A stretch of DNA of 64,000 bases from Allofournierella massiliensis. Lineage in GTDB: Bacteria; Bacillota; Clostridia; Oscillospirales; Ruminococcaceae. Positions 11,673 to 19,921 of the stretch are shown here, one piece after another. Each line of letters begins with the position of its first letter. Within the stretch, counting starts at the first letter, position 1. Under the pieces are notes generated by a model. The model did no database searches. It was not told the DNA's origin and saw only the letters and a list, made by a program, of their open reading frames with translations. The stretch covers positions 1 through 64,000 of the forward strand of contig NZ_SLUM01000012.1 in NCBI RefSeq assembly GCF_004345265.1, read 5' to 3'. A program made the position numbers and the translations under genes.

Positions 11673-13589
11673 TTATCGTTTGCCCAGGATCATCGCGGCC
11701 ATGGGCTGCACCTGTGCGCCGGTTACGGCGGGGTGCTCCTGCCACCAGAAGCTGCTGCGCTCGTCCGCCAGCAGCTCCCACTCGCCCTCTTCCAGTTCCA
11801 GCTCCACCGGACGGGAAGAAGCATTGTAGGCCAGCAGAAGCTTGCTCCAGCGTCCGCCGTTTCCCAGCAGAGCCGTCACACAGCGGGCTGCTGGCACCTG
11901 GGAATGCAGCAGCCGCTTACCGGCCTGTTCGGTCTTGTCGCACAAGGCGGGCAGCTGCTTGCGCAGGGCGATCAGTCCCTGATAGTATTCCACCAGCTCC
12001 CGGTTTTGCCAGGCCCGCTCCCAGTCCAGCCGGTTGAGTTCGATGGGCGCTTTGTGGGTATTATCCTCCCCCTGCTTGGTGCGGCCGAATTCCTCGCCGG
12101 AAAGCAGGAACAGCCGCCCCTGACAGGTCATGTAGATGGCCGCCGCCAACTGGCTGGCCCGCATCACCTGCGGGGCCGGAGCGTCGAAGTTCTGCTGCGG
12201 GTCCATGGTGACCACCAGCTTATCCCACAGGGTCATGTCGTCGTGGGAGGAAAGATAGGTGATGACCTGGGAGGGCGCTGCCGCACGGAAGTTCCGCGCC
12301 TGCCCACACCAGGCGGTGATGCTGTGCAGGATTCTCTTCTCAAAACCACTACCGCCATTCACAAAGCCCGGTTTCTCCCGATACATCACCGGGCCCTTCA
12401 CCGCGTCGCGCACGCCGTCGCAGAAGGCGCCAATCTCCGGGTCCAGCCCGGCAAGGGCCTTTTTGTCTGCCAGCCGAACGCCCCGTTTCCGGGCGGTGGG
12501 ACCGGCGGCCCAGGGCTCGCCGAACACCAGCTTTTCGCCCCGGCCGAAGCGCTCGTCCAGCGCGGCGCGGATACGTTCCATCAGGTCGGTATCCAGAAGG
12601 CCCATCAGGTCAAAGCGGAAGCCGTCCATATGGTATTCTTCGGCCCAGTAGAGCACCGAGTCCAGAATGTATTTTGCGCACATGGAGCGTTCGCTGGCCA
12701 CATCGTTGCCGCATCCGGAGCCGTTGCTCCAACTGCCGTCCGTCCAGGTGCGGTAGTAGTAACCGGGCACCGTGCGTTCCAGCCAGGAGTCCTGGTGGTA
12801 GGTGTGGTTGTACACCACATCCATGATCACCCGGAAGCCCTGCCGGTGCAGCGACTGCACCAGCTCTTTCAATTCCCGGATGCGCACCTCGCCCCGGGTC
12901 GGGTCGGTGGAATAGGAACCCTCCGGCACGTTGTAGTTTACCGGATCATAGCCCCAGTTGAAGCTGTCGTCCGGGTGGGCTTCATCCACCGAGCCGTAAT
13001 CGTACACCGGCATCAGCTGTACATGGGTCACACCCAGCTGCCGCAGATATGCAAGGCCGGTGGGCTGGATGCCCCGGTCGAACAGGGTGGTGTCCGCGCA
13101 GCAGAAGGCTTTGTATTTGCCCCGCCAGTGCTCCGGGAAACCGCCGCTTTGCGCCCAGGAAAATTCCCGCACATGCACTTCATAGACAATGTCCTCCAGC
13201 TGGCGGGCAGGGGCTTTGTCCTCCTGCCAGCCCTCCGGGTCGGTGGCAGCAAGATCCACCACCATGCTGCGCCGGCCGTTCAGACCGCAGGCCCGCGCAT
13301 AGGGATCGGCGGTACGGCGGGTGTTTCCCTCCATCGTAACCAGATAATCGTAATATACGCCGTGCAGCTGCCGGTCGATGCAGGCAAACCACATGCCCTT
13401 TTCGCCCCGGTCCAGGGCCAGCGTCTCAAAGGCTTCTCTCTCATGGCCGGACCGGAACAGCCGCAGCTGCACCGTTTCGGCGGTGGGAGCCCAAAGGCGG
13501 AACTCGGTGCCCGCTTCGGTAAGCCGGGCGCCCAGATCATTGCCCTCGTAGTGGAACCTGCGCGCAAACGCTTTGCTGTTAAAATCCAT
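11673..13589 (-). CDS. pulA: Type I pullulanase (GH13)
   Basis: This 638-residue type I pullulanase hydrolyses alpha-1,6 branch points. A short N-terminal region and CBM48-like domain (GNDLGARLTEAGTEFRLWAP, near residue 20) precede the barrel. The subfamily signature occurs as FNWGYDPVNYN, close to the usual YNWGYDP. Catalytic regions are MDVVYNHTY, GFRFDLMGLLD (nucleophile), LVFGEPWAAG (acid/base) and TYLSSHDDMTLWD. No secretion signal is present, so it acts on imported branched dextrins. I chose ATG 13589, preceded by AAAGGAA, rather than the ATG 24 bases upstream. It follows the permease gene malG by about 30 bases. Confidence 0.93.
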   Translation of the reverse strand: MDFNSKAFARRFHYEGNDLGARLTEAGTEFRLWAPTAETVQLRLFRSGHEREAFETLALDRGEKGMWFACIDRQLHGVYYDYLVTMEGNTRRTADPYARACGLNGRRSMVVDLAATDPEGWQEDKAPARQLEDIVYEVHVREFSWAQSGGFPEHWRGKYKAFCCADTTLFDRGIQPTGLAYLRQLGVTHVQLMPVYDYGSVDEAHPDDSFNWGYDPVNYNVPEGSYSTDPTRGEVRIRELKELVQSLHRQGFRVIMDVVYNHTYHQDSWLERTVPGYYYRTWTDGSWSNGSGCGNDVASERSMCAKYILDSVLYWAEEYHMDGFRFDLMGLLDTDLMERIRAALDERFGRGEKLVFGEPWAAGPTARKRGVRLADKKALAGLDPEIGAFCDGVRDAVKGPVMYREKPGFVNGGSGFEKRILHSITAWCGQARNFRAAAPSQVITYLSSHDDMTLWDKLVVTMDPQQNFDAPAPQVMRASQLAAAIYMTCQGRLFLLSGEEFGRTKQGEDNTHKAPIELNRLDWERAWQNRELVEYYQGLIALRKQLPALCDKTEQAGKRLLHSQVPAARCVTALLGNGGRWSKLLLAYNASSRPVELELEEGEWELLADERSSFWWQEHPAVTGAQVQPMAAMILGKR

Positions 13590-13622
13590 TCCTCTGCATT
13601 CCTTTCCGGTCACGAACTGCCG

Positions 13623-14489
13623 TCAGCCCTTGACTGCACCGGCCATACCGTCCACATAATATTTCTGTAGCTTCAGGAACAGCAGCGCAATGGGAATCGA
13701 AATGAGCACTGCGCCCGCTGCAAAGCTGGTGTACCAGCTGTCGATGTATTCCTTCTCCAGCATCTTCCACAGGCCGATGGCCACGGTGTACTGGTCGGAG
13801 TTGGCCCGGCAGATCACCTTGGCAAAGATGAAATCCACCCAGGGGCTGATGAAGGAGGTGAGCAGCGTGTACACGATCACCGGCTTGCTCAGGGGCAGGG
13901 TGATCTTTGTGAAGATCTGCCAGCGGGTGCAGCCGTCGATGAGAGCTGCCTCATCCACCGCGTAAGGGGTGGTGTCGAAAAAGCCCTTGGCAATCTGGAA
14001 GGCCAGCGCCGCGCCGCCGGAGTAGCACAGAATCAGCGCCAGGCGGATCAGGGAGCCTTCGGTCAGGCCCACCGCCTTCAAAATAAAGTACACCGCCACC
14101 ATGGACATGAAGCCCGGGAACAGCCCCAACACCATGGACATATTCATGTAGGGCTTGCGCATCTTGAACCGCATACGGGACAGGCAATAGGAGACCGACA
14201 GCACATAGAAGCTGGACAGCAGGCAGGAGCATACCGCAATGATCAGGGTATTCATGAACATCTGGGGGAAGTTCAGCACTGCCGTGTCGGTGAACAGACG
14301 GGTGTAGTTGTCCAGCGTCAGGGTCTGGGGGAAGAAGGTGGACACATAGGACCCCTTCTCGCCCCGGAAGCTGGTCATGATGACCCACAGCACCGGGAAT
14401 ACCCAGATGGCGGCCAGCGCGGCCAGCAATGTATGGACCAGGATATTGGTGCGCCGCCGGGCGGCCTTTGCGCTTTTATACCGTTTCAT
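13623..14489 (-). CDS. malG: Maltodextrin ABC transporter permease, MalG-like
   Basis: This 288-residue inner-membrane permease has about six transmembrane helices. The ABC-permease coupling (EAA) motif is DEAALIDGCTRWQIFTKITLP near residues 190-210, where the transporter ATPase docks. Size and motif match MalG/MsmG-type subunits of the CUT1 sugar-uptake family. It is three bases downstream of the partner permease gene and upstream of pullulanase. The energising ATPase is not in this window, so a shared MsmK-like ATPase elsewhere is likely. Confidence 0.9.
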   Translation of the reverse strand: MKRYKSAKAARRRTNILVHTLLAALAAIWVFPVLWVIMTSFRGEKGSYVSTFFPQTLTLDNYTRLFTDTAVLNFPQMFMNTLIIAVCSCLLSSFYVLSVSYCLSRMRFKMRKPYMNMSMVLGLFPGFMSMVAVYFILKAVGLTEGSLIRLALILCYSGGAALAFQIAKGFFDTTPYAVDEAALIDGCTRWQIFTKITLPLSKPVIVYTLLTSFISPWVDFIFAKVICRANSDQYTVAIGLWKMLEKEYIDSWYTSFAAGAVLISIPIALLFLKLQKYYVDGMAGAVKG

Positions 14490-14492
14490 CGC

Positions 14493-15872
14493 TTAAAATC
14501 CACCTTCCTCTTTGTAGGACTTGCTGCGCCGGTAGGTAAGCAGTGCGCCCACCGACAGGATGATAAAGGTCAGAATGCCCACGACCGCACCCACGTTGTA
14601 ATACTGCTTGTCGATGGTCAGCTTGTACAGCCAGGTCACCAGCAGGTCGGTGCTGCCCGCCGTGGAGGACAGATTGGTGATGGGGTCGCCGCCGGACAAG
14701 AGGTAAATCACGTTGAAGTTGTTCACGTTGCCGGTAAAGGTTGCGATCAGGTAGGGAGTGGTCACATACAGCATGTAGGGCAGCGTGATGCTGAAGAAGG
14801 TATGCACCGGGCCCGCGCCGTCCACCTTGGCGGCCTCGTACAAATCGCCGGGAATGTTCTGCAGAATTCCGGTGAGCTGCATCAGGGTATAGGGCACGCC
14901 CACCCAGATGTTGATCACGATCACAGTCACTCTGGCCCAGGTAGGGTCGGTGAAGAAAGGCAGGCTGGCGTCCGGGGCGATCATGCCCAGATTCCGCAGC
15001 AGCACGTTCACTGCACCGTTGGGCTGGAGCATGGTGCGCATGATCAGCAGCGATACGAACATGGGCACCGCGCTGGAAAGCACGAAGCAGAACCGCCAGA
15101 AGCCCTTGGCCCGGGTATCCTTCCGGTTGATGAGCAGCGCCAGCAGCATGCCGAAAATATAGTTGGTGAAGGTGGCAAACACTGCCCAGACCAGCGTCCA
15201 GACCAGCACCGACCAGAAGGTGCTGCCCAGCACGCTGCTGGAGTCGAACAGGGCCGCAAAGTTTTCCAGACCCACCCAATCAAAAAGCACCAGATGGTTG
15301 TCGATGCGGCTGTAGTTGGTAAAGGCCATGCAGATCATAAAGACCAGCGGCAGGATGGTGAGCGCCGTGATGAAGAACATGGGCGGGGTCATCAGCAGCC
15401 GGTAAAGGTTTTCGTCCAGCAGACTGGCCAGATCCTCCCGGAAGCTGTTCACATGCCGGCCCTGCTTTTTCAGGCATTCCGCCTTGTAGGCACTGCGCAG
15501 CGCGCCGCGCCAGCCCCAGAAGGCAATTACCGTGAGCAGAATGGTGGCCACGCCATACAACAACAGCAGCACCGACTGATCCCCTTTGGTATACAAAAAC
15601 ACCTGATTGGCTTCGTCCCAGATCTCCTGCTGCTCCACCGAGCCCAGAGTCACCAGCATCACAAGATTGTGGAAGCCATAGCGGATCATAAAGAATAAGT
15701 ACGCCAGCTCCCCGGCCAGGAACAGCAGGCCTTTGATGAGCTGCCCGTTCAGCATGTTGCCAAGGCCCAGCACCAGCGCGGACAGGCGGGTCACCGTGCT
15801 GCCCTGCTGAAGGGCCTGGACGCAGGTGTAGGGAGAGCACCCTTCTACCTGCTTGGAATTGAACCGTTTCAT
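14493..15872 (-). CDS. malF: Maltodextrin ABC transporter permease, MalF-like
   Basis: This protein of about 459 residues is the larger CUT1 permease subunit. An N-terminal extension with two or three membrane segments (about residues 30-140) precedes the core permease domain. The EAA motif reads DLYEAAKVDGAGPVHTFF near residue 350. Long MalF-type subunits with this extension are normal for maltodextrin systems. The start is uncertain: ATG 15872 has GAGGTG five bases upstream, while GTG 15878 has AAAGG eight bases upstream; I prefer the ATG. It lies between the binding protein and malG genes. Confidence 0.9.
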   Translation of the reverse strand: MKRFNSKQVEGCSPYTCVQALQQGSTVTRLSALVLGLGNMLNGQLIKGLLFLAGELAYLFFMIRYGFHNLVMLVTLGSVEQQEIWDEANQVFLYTKGDQSVLLLLYGVATILLTVIAFWGWRGALRSAYKAECLKKQGRHVNSFREDLASLLDENLYRLLMTPPMFFITALTILPLVFMICMAFTNYSRIDNHLVLFDWVGLENFAALFDSSSVLGSTFWSVLVWTLVWAVFATFTNYIFGMLLALLINRKDTRAKGFWRFCFVLSSAVPMFVSLLIMRTMLQPNGAVNVLLRNLGMIAPDASLPFFTDPTWARVTVIVINIWVGVPYTLMQLTGILQNIPGDLYEAAKVDGAGPVHTFFSITLPYMLYVTTPYLIATFTGNVNNFNVIYLLSGGDPITNLSSTAGSTDLLVTWLYKLTIDKQYYNVGAVVGILTFIILSVGALLTYRRSKSYKEEGGF

Positions 15873-15892
15873 CGTCACACCTCACACCTTTC

Positions 15893-17125
15893 TCAGATTC
15901 CGTCGCTGTTCATGGCATCATTCATCGCTTTGGTCTGTTCAGCGGCGTTTTCCTTGGTCACCGTACCGTTTCGGATCGCCTTGCCCATATTTTCCACCGG
16001 CGTCCAGCAGTTGTTCATCTGGGCCACGAAGGGCTGCAGCTTGGAGGTACGGTCGAAGGTGTCGTTCTGGGCCCGGACCACTTCATCCGCCGCAATGGCC
16101 GGATCCTCATTCAGCTCGGTGTTGCAGGGAATCACACCGCGCAGCTCGTAATGGAGCTGCTGCGCTTCGGCGGAGCCCAGATACATGGCCAGCTCCACCG
16201 CCTGCACCATGTAATCGGTGGAGGTGTTCACGCCGATGGCCTTGGAACCGGCGTAGGAATACACCTGCTTTTCCTCTCCATTCAGCGTATAGGTGGGCAG
16301 GGCCGCCACACCCATGTTCTCGCCCAGAATCTCCCGCACGGCGGCAGCATCCCAGGAACCGGAGAAAATAGCGTGGATGCTGCCGTCCCGCAGGCCGGCA
16401 AGACCGCTGCCGTCCTGATCAATCTTGAAGTTGGGATTTGCCGCCAGATCCACCAGATATTCGGTTACTTCCACGGCGTTTTCTCCGCCGAAGTCCGCGC
16501 CCAGCTCTTCCTGAGTACCGTCACCGAAGAGGGTGCAGCCGTTGCCGAAGTAGAAGGCAGGCAGATACCAGGAGTTCACGAAGGGGAAGGATACAACCCC
16601 CTTTTCCAGCATGGTGTCCAGGCTTTTCACATCCTCCTCACTGAACACCCGTTTGTCGTAATACATGTACCAGGTGTTGGTAGTGAAGGGTACCCCGTAG
16701 ACGTAGCCGTCCAGTGTAAGGGAATCCAGCAGAGTTTCGCTGTTGGTCGCCTTCAGCTCATCAGCGTACTTGCCGCCGAACTTTGCCAGCGCCTTCGCAT
16801 CGGTCATAGTGGTCAGGGTATCATTGGCGTACAGGAACACGTCTGCGCTCGCTTCCGGATCCTGCGCCACCGCGGTGGCTGCCGAAGCTTCGTCCGCCAC
16901 ACCGTATACAAAGGTGATATCCCATTCCGGATGCAGCTCGGCAAACCGCTCACAGCAGGTTTGCAGCCACTGCCCGCTGGACTGAGACTGATCCTCTGAG
17001 GGGGACCACACCATCAGCCGAACCTTTTCTTTCGTCTGCTGCGCGTTTTCGGTGCCGCCGCAGCCGGTCAGAAGCAATGCCCCCGCACACAGCGCCGCTG
17101 CCGCCCGCGCTAATTTTCCCTGCAT
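15893..17125 (-). CDS. malE: Maltodextrin-binding lipoprotein (MalE-like)
   Basis: This 410-residue extracellular solute-binding protein starts with a lipoprotein signal: charged MQGKLAR, a hydrophobic stretch, and lipobox LLTGC with the acylated Cys at residue 22. The rest fits family 1 sugar-binding proteins, with IDGYVYGVPFTTNTWYMYY-like hinge sequence around residue 150 and a repeated glycine-rich pattern. It captures maltodextrin outside the membrane and delivers it to MalF/MalG. AAGGAGG lies eight bases before the ATG. It is the first gene of the operon and lies directly under the promoter and operator pair at 17148-17201. Sugar specificity is inferred from the enzymes encoded downstream. 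Confidence 0.9.
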   Translation of the reverse strand: MQGKLARAAAALCAGALLLTGCGGTENAQQTKEKVRLMVWSPSEDQSQSSGQWLQTCCERFAELHPEWDITFVYGVADEASAATAVAQDPEASADVFLYANDTLTTMTDAKALAKFGGKYADELKATNSETLLDSLTLDGYVYGVPFTTNTWYMYYDKRVFSEEDVKSLDTMLEKGVVSFPFVNSWYLPAFYFGNGCTLFGDGTQEELGADFGGENAVEVTEYLVDLAANPNFKIDQDGSGLAGLRDGSIHAIFSGSWDAAAVREILGENMGVAALPTYTLNGEEKQVYSYAGSKAIGVNTSTDYMVQAVELAMYLGSAEAQQLHYELRGVIPCNTELNEDPAIAADEVVRAQNDTFDRTSKLQPFVAQMNNCWTPVENMGKAIRNGTVTKENAAEQTKAMNDAMNSDGI

Positions 17126-17147
17126 TTGTTTGTTCCTCCTTCAATTT

Positions 17148-17163
17148 GTTTCGTAAAGTTTCG
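17148..17163. promoter_or_regulatory. Candidate LacI-type operator O1 in the malE leader
   Basis: The 16-mer at this site is repeated in inverted orientation at 17283-17298 with 15 of 16 matches. It begins about nine bases after the malE -10 box, a position where bound repressor would block transcription. A LacI-family gene is divergent. The individual site is only weakly palindromic, so the repeat pairing is the main evidence. Confidence 0.6.
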
Positions 17164-17171
17164 CCGTAATC

Positions 17172-17201
17172 ACTATACTCCCCTTCCCCCTTCGCCGTCA
17201 A
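17172..17201 (-). promoter_or_regulatory. Promoter of the maltodextrin operon
   Basis: On the minus strand TTGACG (17201-17196), an 18-base gap and TATAGT (17177-17172) form a good sigma-A promoter about 50 bases before malE. Operator O1 lies immediately downstream. Confidence 0.75.
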
Positions 17202-17282
17202 GGTTTCTGGGGTTATTCCGCCATTTTCTGCCTAATGCACAAGGATCCCCCGTTACTTTCGTCACTTTCTACAGCGGCGCTT

Positions 17283-17298
17283 CAAAACTTTACGAAAC
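17283..17298. promoter_or_regulatory. Candidate LacI-type operator O2 (inverted copy of O1)
   Basis: This site matches O1 at 15 of 16 bases in the opposite orientation. Centre-to-centre distance is 135 bases, close to 13 helical turns, which would suit DNA looping between two repressor dimers. It lies upstream of the -35 box of the regulator gene. Confidence 0.55.
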
Positions 17299-17342
17299 TT
17301 CTTTTTTCGTCGGCTTGTTCCTTGTACAAATCGCCCTTCACA

Positions 17343-17371
17343 TTGATTTTCCGCCCAAAAACCGTTATAAT
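17343..17371 (+). promoter_or_regulatory. Promoter of the LacI-type regulator
   Basis: TTGATT (17343-17348), a 17-base gap and a perfect TATAAT (17366-17371) precede the regulator start by about 50 bases. Confidence 0.75.
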
Positions 17372-17422
17372 GGATACAACACAAACGAATCTTTTCTTCT
17401 TTTTGAAAAAACGAGGAGCTTC

Positions 17423-18415
17423 ATGGCCAGAATCGAAGATATTGCCAACAAACTGAACATTTCCAAAGGGACGGTTTCCAAGGCGTTGAACGGCGCACCG
17501 GACGTGAGCGAAACATTGCGAAAAGCCGTTCTGGAAACCGCAGTGGAGCTGGGCTATTCCCGCTCCATGCGCAAACGGGGTGCAAAGCAGCTGTGCCTTT
17601 TCATCGAAAACATGACCTGCGAGGAACCTTCGGACTTCGGCTATGACATCGTGACCGGCTTTCGCAAGGTGGCGGAACCCGCAGGCTTTGTGGTATGCGT
17701 GGTACCGCTGGACGAGCAGATCCAGAAAAACATTTCCTACGACGAATACATGCTGCAGAATAACTATGTGGCAGCCTTTTTCCTTGGTCTTTCGCTGGCG
17801 GATCCCTGGCTGCATCAGCTGCAAACCAGCCATACTCCTGCCGTATTGCTGGATAACTATATACGGGCCAACCCTTCCACCTGCTATGTGGGCGTGGACA
17901 ACAGCGAAGGCATGGACCTGGCTGTGGCTCATCTGAAGGAGCAGGGGCACCGGCGGATCGGTTATCTGAGCGGTGGGCTGGGTTCCTATGTGAACCAGCA
18001 GCGCTACAGCGCCTTTTTCCATGCACTGCGCAAGCACAACCTGCCGGACGACCACAGCCTGGCGGGCAGCGACTATTATTTTTCCGAGTGCCTGCAAAAG
18101 CACCTGCCTGCCCTGCTGGAGCAGAAGGTGACCGCCATTGTATGCAGCCACGACCTGCTGGCCCACACGGTGATGATCCACTGTCAGGAGATGGGCCTGC
18201 GGATTCCCGAAGATCTGAGCATCATCGGCTTCGACGACCTGCCTCTGTGCGCTTACACCCAGCCCACCATGACCACCATCCGCCAGGACCGGACCCAACT
18301 GGGCAAAAGCGCCTTCTATGCGCTGTCCAGTCTGCTGGCAGATGTACCCATCAGCACGCTGCTGCTGCATGCCCGCCTGATGGTACGTCATTCCTCCGGC
18401 AAAGCGCCGCAATAA
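17423..18415 (+). CDS. LacI-family transcriptional regulator of maltodextrin use
   Basis: This 330-residue regulator starts at ATG 17423, with AGGAG just upstream; the open frame continues far upstream but only without homology. The N-terminal helix-turn-helix and hinge helix are clear (MARIEDIANKLNISKGTVSK, then ELGYSRS). The remainder is a periplasmic-binding-protein-like sensor domain, with VGVDNSEGMDLAVAHLKEQGHRRIGYLSG and IIGFDDLPLCAYTQPTMTTI typical of LacI/GalR proteins. It is transcribed away from malE, and the two share an intergenic region of about 300 bases carrying both operators. Control of the operon by maltose or maltodextrin is inferred from position. Confidence 0.9.
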   Translation: MARIEDIANKLNISKGTVSKALNGAPDVSETLRKAVLETAVELGYSRSMRKRGAKQLCLFIENMTCEEPSDFGYDIVTGFRKVAEPAGFVVCVVPLDEQIQKNISYDEYMLQNNYVAAFFLGLSLADPWLHQLQTSHTPAVLLDNYIRANPSTCYVGVDNSEGMDLAVAHLKEQGHRRIGYLSGGLGSYVNQQRYSAFFHALRKHNLPDDHSLAGSDYYFSECLQKHLPALLEQKVTAIVCSHDLLAHTVMIHCQEMGLRIPEDLSIIGFDDLPLCAYTQPTMTTIRQDRTQLGKSAFYALSSLLADVPISTLLLHARLMVRHSSGKAPQ

Positions 18416-18470
18416 AAGGCAGCGAAATATTGATCGCGAAACTTCCGATACACATCCATTTTATATGCCA

Positions 18471-18509
18471 AGGGCTATTGCTTCACTTTCGTGAAGCAAT
18501 AGCCCTTTT
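18471..18509 (+). terminator. Terminator after the LacI-type gene
   Basis: A perfect 16-base stem (AGGGCTATTGCTTCAC and its complement) with a TTTC loop is followed by TTTTT. It ends about 90 bases after the regulator stop codon. Confidence 0.9.
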
Positions 18510-18583
18510 TCTGCGGAAACCGCACCCCGTACGCCATTGATGCTATGCGGTATTTTGCCTCATTTTCCCGTCAGCCGCACCCA

Positions 18584-18625
18584 TTGACAATTTCTAAAAC
18601 AGGGATAAAATAAGTAGTGTACTAC
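18584..18625 (+). promoter_or_regulatory. MarR-gene promoter with overlapping operator
   Basis: TTGACA (18584-18589), a 16-base gap and TAAAAT (18606-18611) form a promoter. The inverted repeat GTAGT-GT-ACTAC (18614-18625) follows directly, around the expected transcription start. This is a natural autoregulatory site for the MarR protein encoded just downstream. Confidence 0.65.
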
Positions 18626-18643
18626 CTATTAGGAGGAGAGCAT

Positions 18644-19087
18644 ATGGCGGAATACATCCCATTGGGCAGACGCTTTGCCATCATTGACCGGGCATTCAAG
18701 CAGCATCTCAACAAAAAAGCGGACCAGCTGGGGCTCACGGCTGTACAGCTGCGGGTCCTTGGCGAGCTGAGCCGCATGGAGGCGTTCGGTGTATCGGAAG
18801 TAAATCAGAGGGATCTTGAACAAGCCGAGCAGGTAACCCATCCGACCATGACCGAGATGATCAAACGGCTGGAGAAAAAAGGCTTTGTGACCTGTACCAC
18901 CAGTACCATCGACCGCCGGTATAAAAAGATCAGCTGCACCGAGCGTTCCCGGAATTTGTATCTGGAACTGGCACAGGCAGACGAAGCAATCACCGAGACC
19001 ATCTGCGCCGGACTTTCAGCGGAGGAAAAGGCGGAACTGATCCGGTTTACCGATCGTATGCTGGACAATATCGGGTATCACCTGTAA
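18644..19087 (+). CDS. MarR-family transcriptional regulator
   Basis: This 147-residue winged-helix regulator has the MarR pattern: an N-terminal dimer helix (FAIIDRAFKQHLNKKADQLG), the recognition region RDLEQAEQVTHPTMTEMIKRLEKKGFV (about residues 60-88) and a wing with TIDRRYKKI. AGGAGG precedes ATG 18644 by eight bases; a longer frame from 18617 has no such site. It is the first gene of an apparent operon with the PhlG-like hydrolase and an AEC transporter. MarR proteins often sense phenolic ligands, and an aromatic effector would fit the neighbouring hydrolase. The ligand itself is inferred. Confidence 0.88.
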   Translation: MAEYIPLGRRFAIIDRAFKQHLNKKADQLGLTAVQLRVLGELSRMEAFGVSEVNQRDLEQAEQVTHPTMTEMIKRLEKKGFVTCTTSTIDRRYKKISCTERSRNLYLELAQADEAITETICAGLSAEEKAELIRFTDRMLDNIGYHL

Positions 19088-19103
19088 CAAGAAAGGAAGC
19101 ACT

Positions 19104-19892
19104 ATGACAGATTATCAGGCAACCGCCGGGCAGACCTATATGCCCGCCCGGGAAAACACCGAAATCGACATTTTACCCTATGAGAGGCTGAGCCGCCCCC
19201 AGCCGGAATATCCCCCGCTGGAGCTGAACGCTATGGCGCAGGAGAAGGAGTGGGTGCTGCAGTCCCAGACGCAGCATTTTCTTCCCGGCGTGAGCGCTAA
19301 GATGCTGGACTGGTTCTGGGCCAACATGGAGAAGGGGTATTACCTCTGGGCCCCCGGTTCCCACAAACGGTTCAACTGGGTAAAAGCCCCCTGGGAGTAT
19401 GGGTTCGGCAACTCCGTGCACATGATTTCCGAATCGGTGGGCAAAGGAAGCCCGGTATTCGGCGGCGAAGGCGTGGAGATCCACCGTCTGGGGCTGGATT
19501 ATTTTCCCTTTACCTATGCGCTGAGCCATGTCCTCGTGGAGGGCGTGTTCAATGACAAAAACGAATTTGTGGACATGACCGTGCACATGTGGCAGGATTG
19601 CGAGGGAGGCTGCAACCATATCACGGCCGCAGTGGCAAGCACCACGGTGTCTGAACCGCCTCATTTTGTGAAAGAGATTCTTGCCAAAGATCCTCACGCC
19701 AGACTGCAGCCGCCCAGCACCACAGATCATGCGGAATACGAGGCCAGCCGATGGCCCAAATTTCTGCCCCAACTCTACCAGCTGTGGGAGGGGCATCCGG
19801 ATCCCTCGCAGAACGTGGTGTGCGATCTGAGTGTTCGCAATACCGGCGAGGAACAGTGGGAATACTGCTGCCCGCACAAGGGCTTGAAATAA
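19104..19892 (+). CDS. Probable DAPG hydrolase (PhlG)-like protein
   Basis: This 262-residue protein resembles the 2,4-diacetylphloroglucinol hydrolase family, zinc-dependent enzymes that cleave a carbon-carbon bond in acylated phloroglucinols. The N-terminal half has GYYLWAPGSHKRFNWV (about residues 78-93) and GNSVHMISES (103-111), consistent with the Bet v 1-like fold and its metal-binding His/Glu residues. A further conserved pattern is YALSHVLVEGVF with an HMW motif near residue 161. I could not align the metal ligands rigorously. The gene lies 16 bases after marR and about 30 before an AEC transporter, suggesting an inducible detoxification or catabolic unit. No signal peptide is seen. 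Confidence 0.55.
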   Translation: MTDYQATAGQTYMPARENTEIDILPYERLSRPQPEYPPLELNAMAQEKEWVLQSQTQHFLPGVSAKMLDWFWANMEKGYYLWAPGSHKRFNWVKAPWEYGFGNSVHMISESVGKGSPVFGGEGVEIHRLGLDYFPFTYALSHVLVEGVFNDKNEFVDMTVHMWQDCEGGCNHITAAVASTTVSEPPHFVKEILAKDPHARLQPPSTTDHAEYEASRWPKFLPQLYQLWEGHPDPSQNVVCDLSVRNTGEEQWEYCCPHKGLK

Positions 19893-19921
19893 TTCAATCG
19901 CAAAGGCAGAGAAGCATATTC

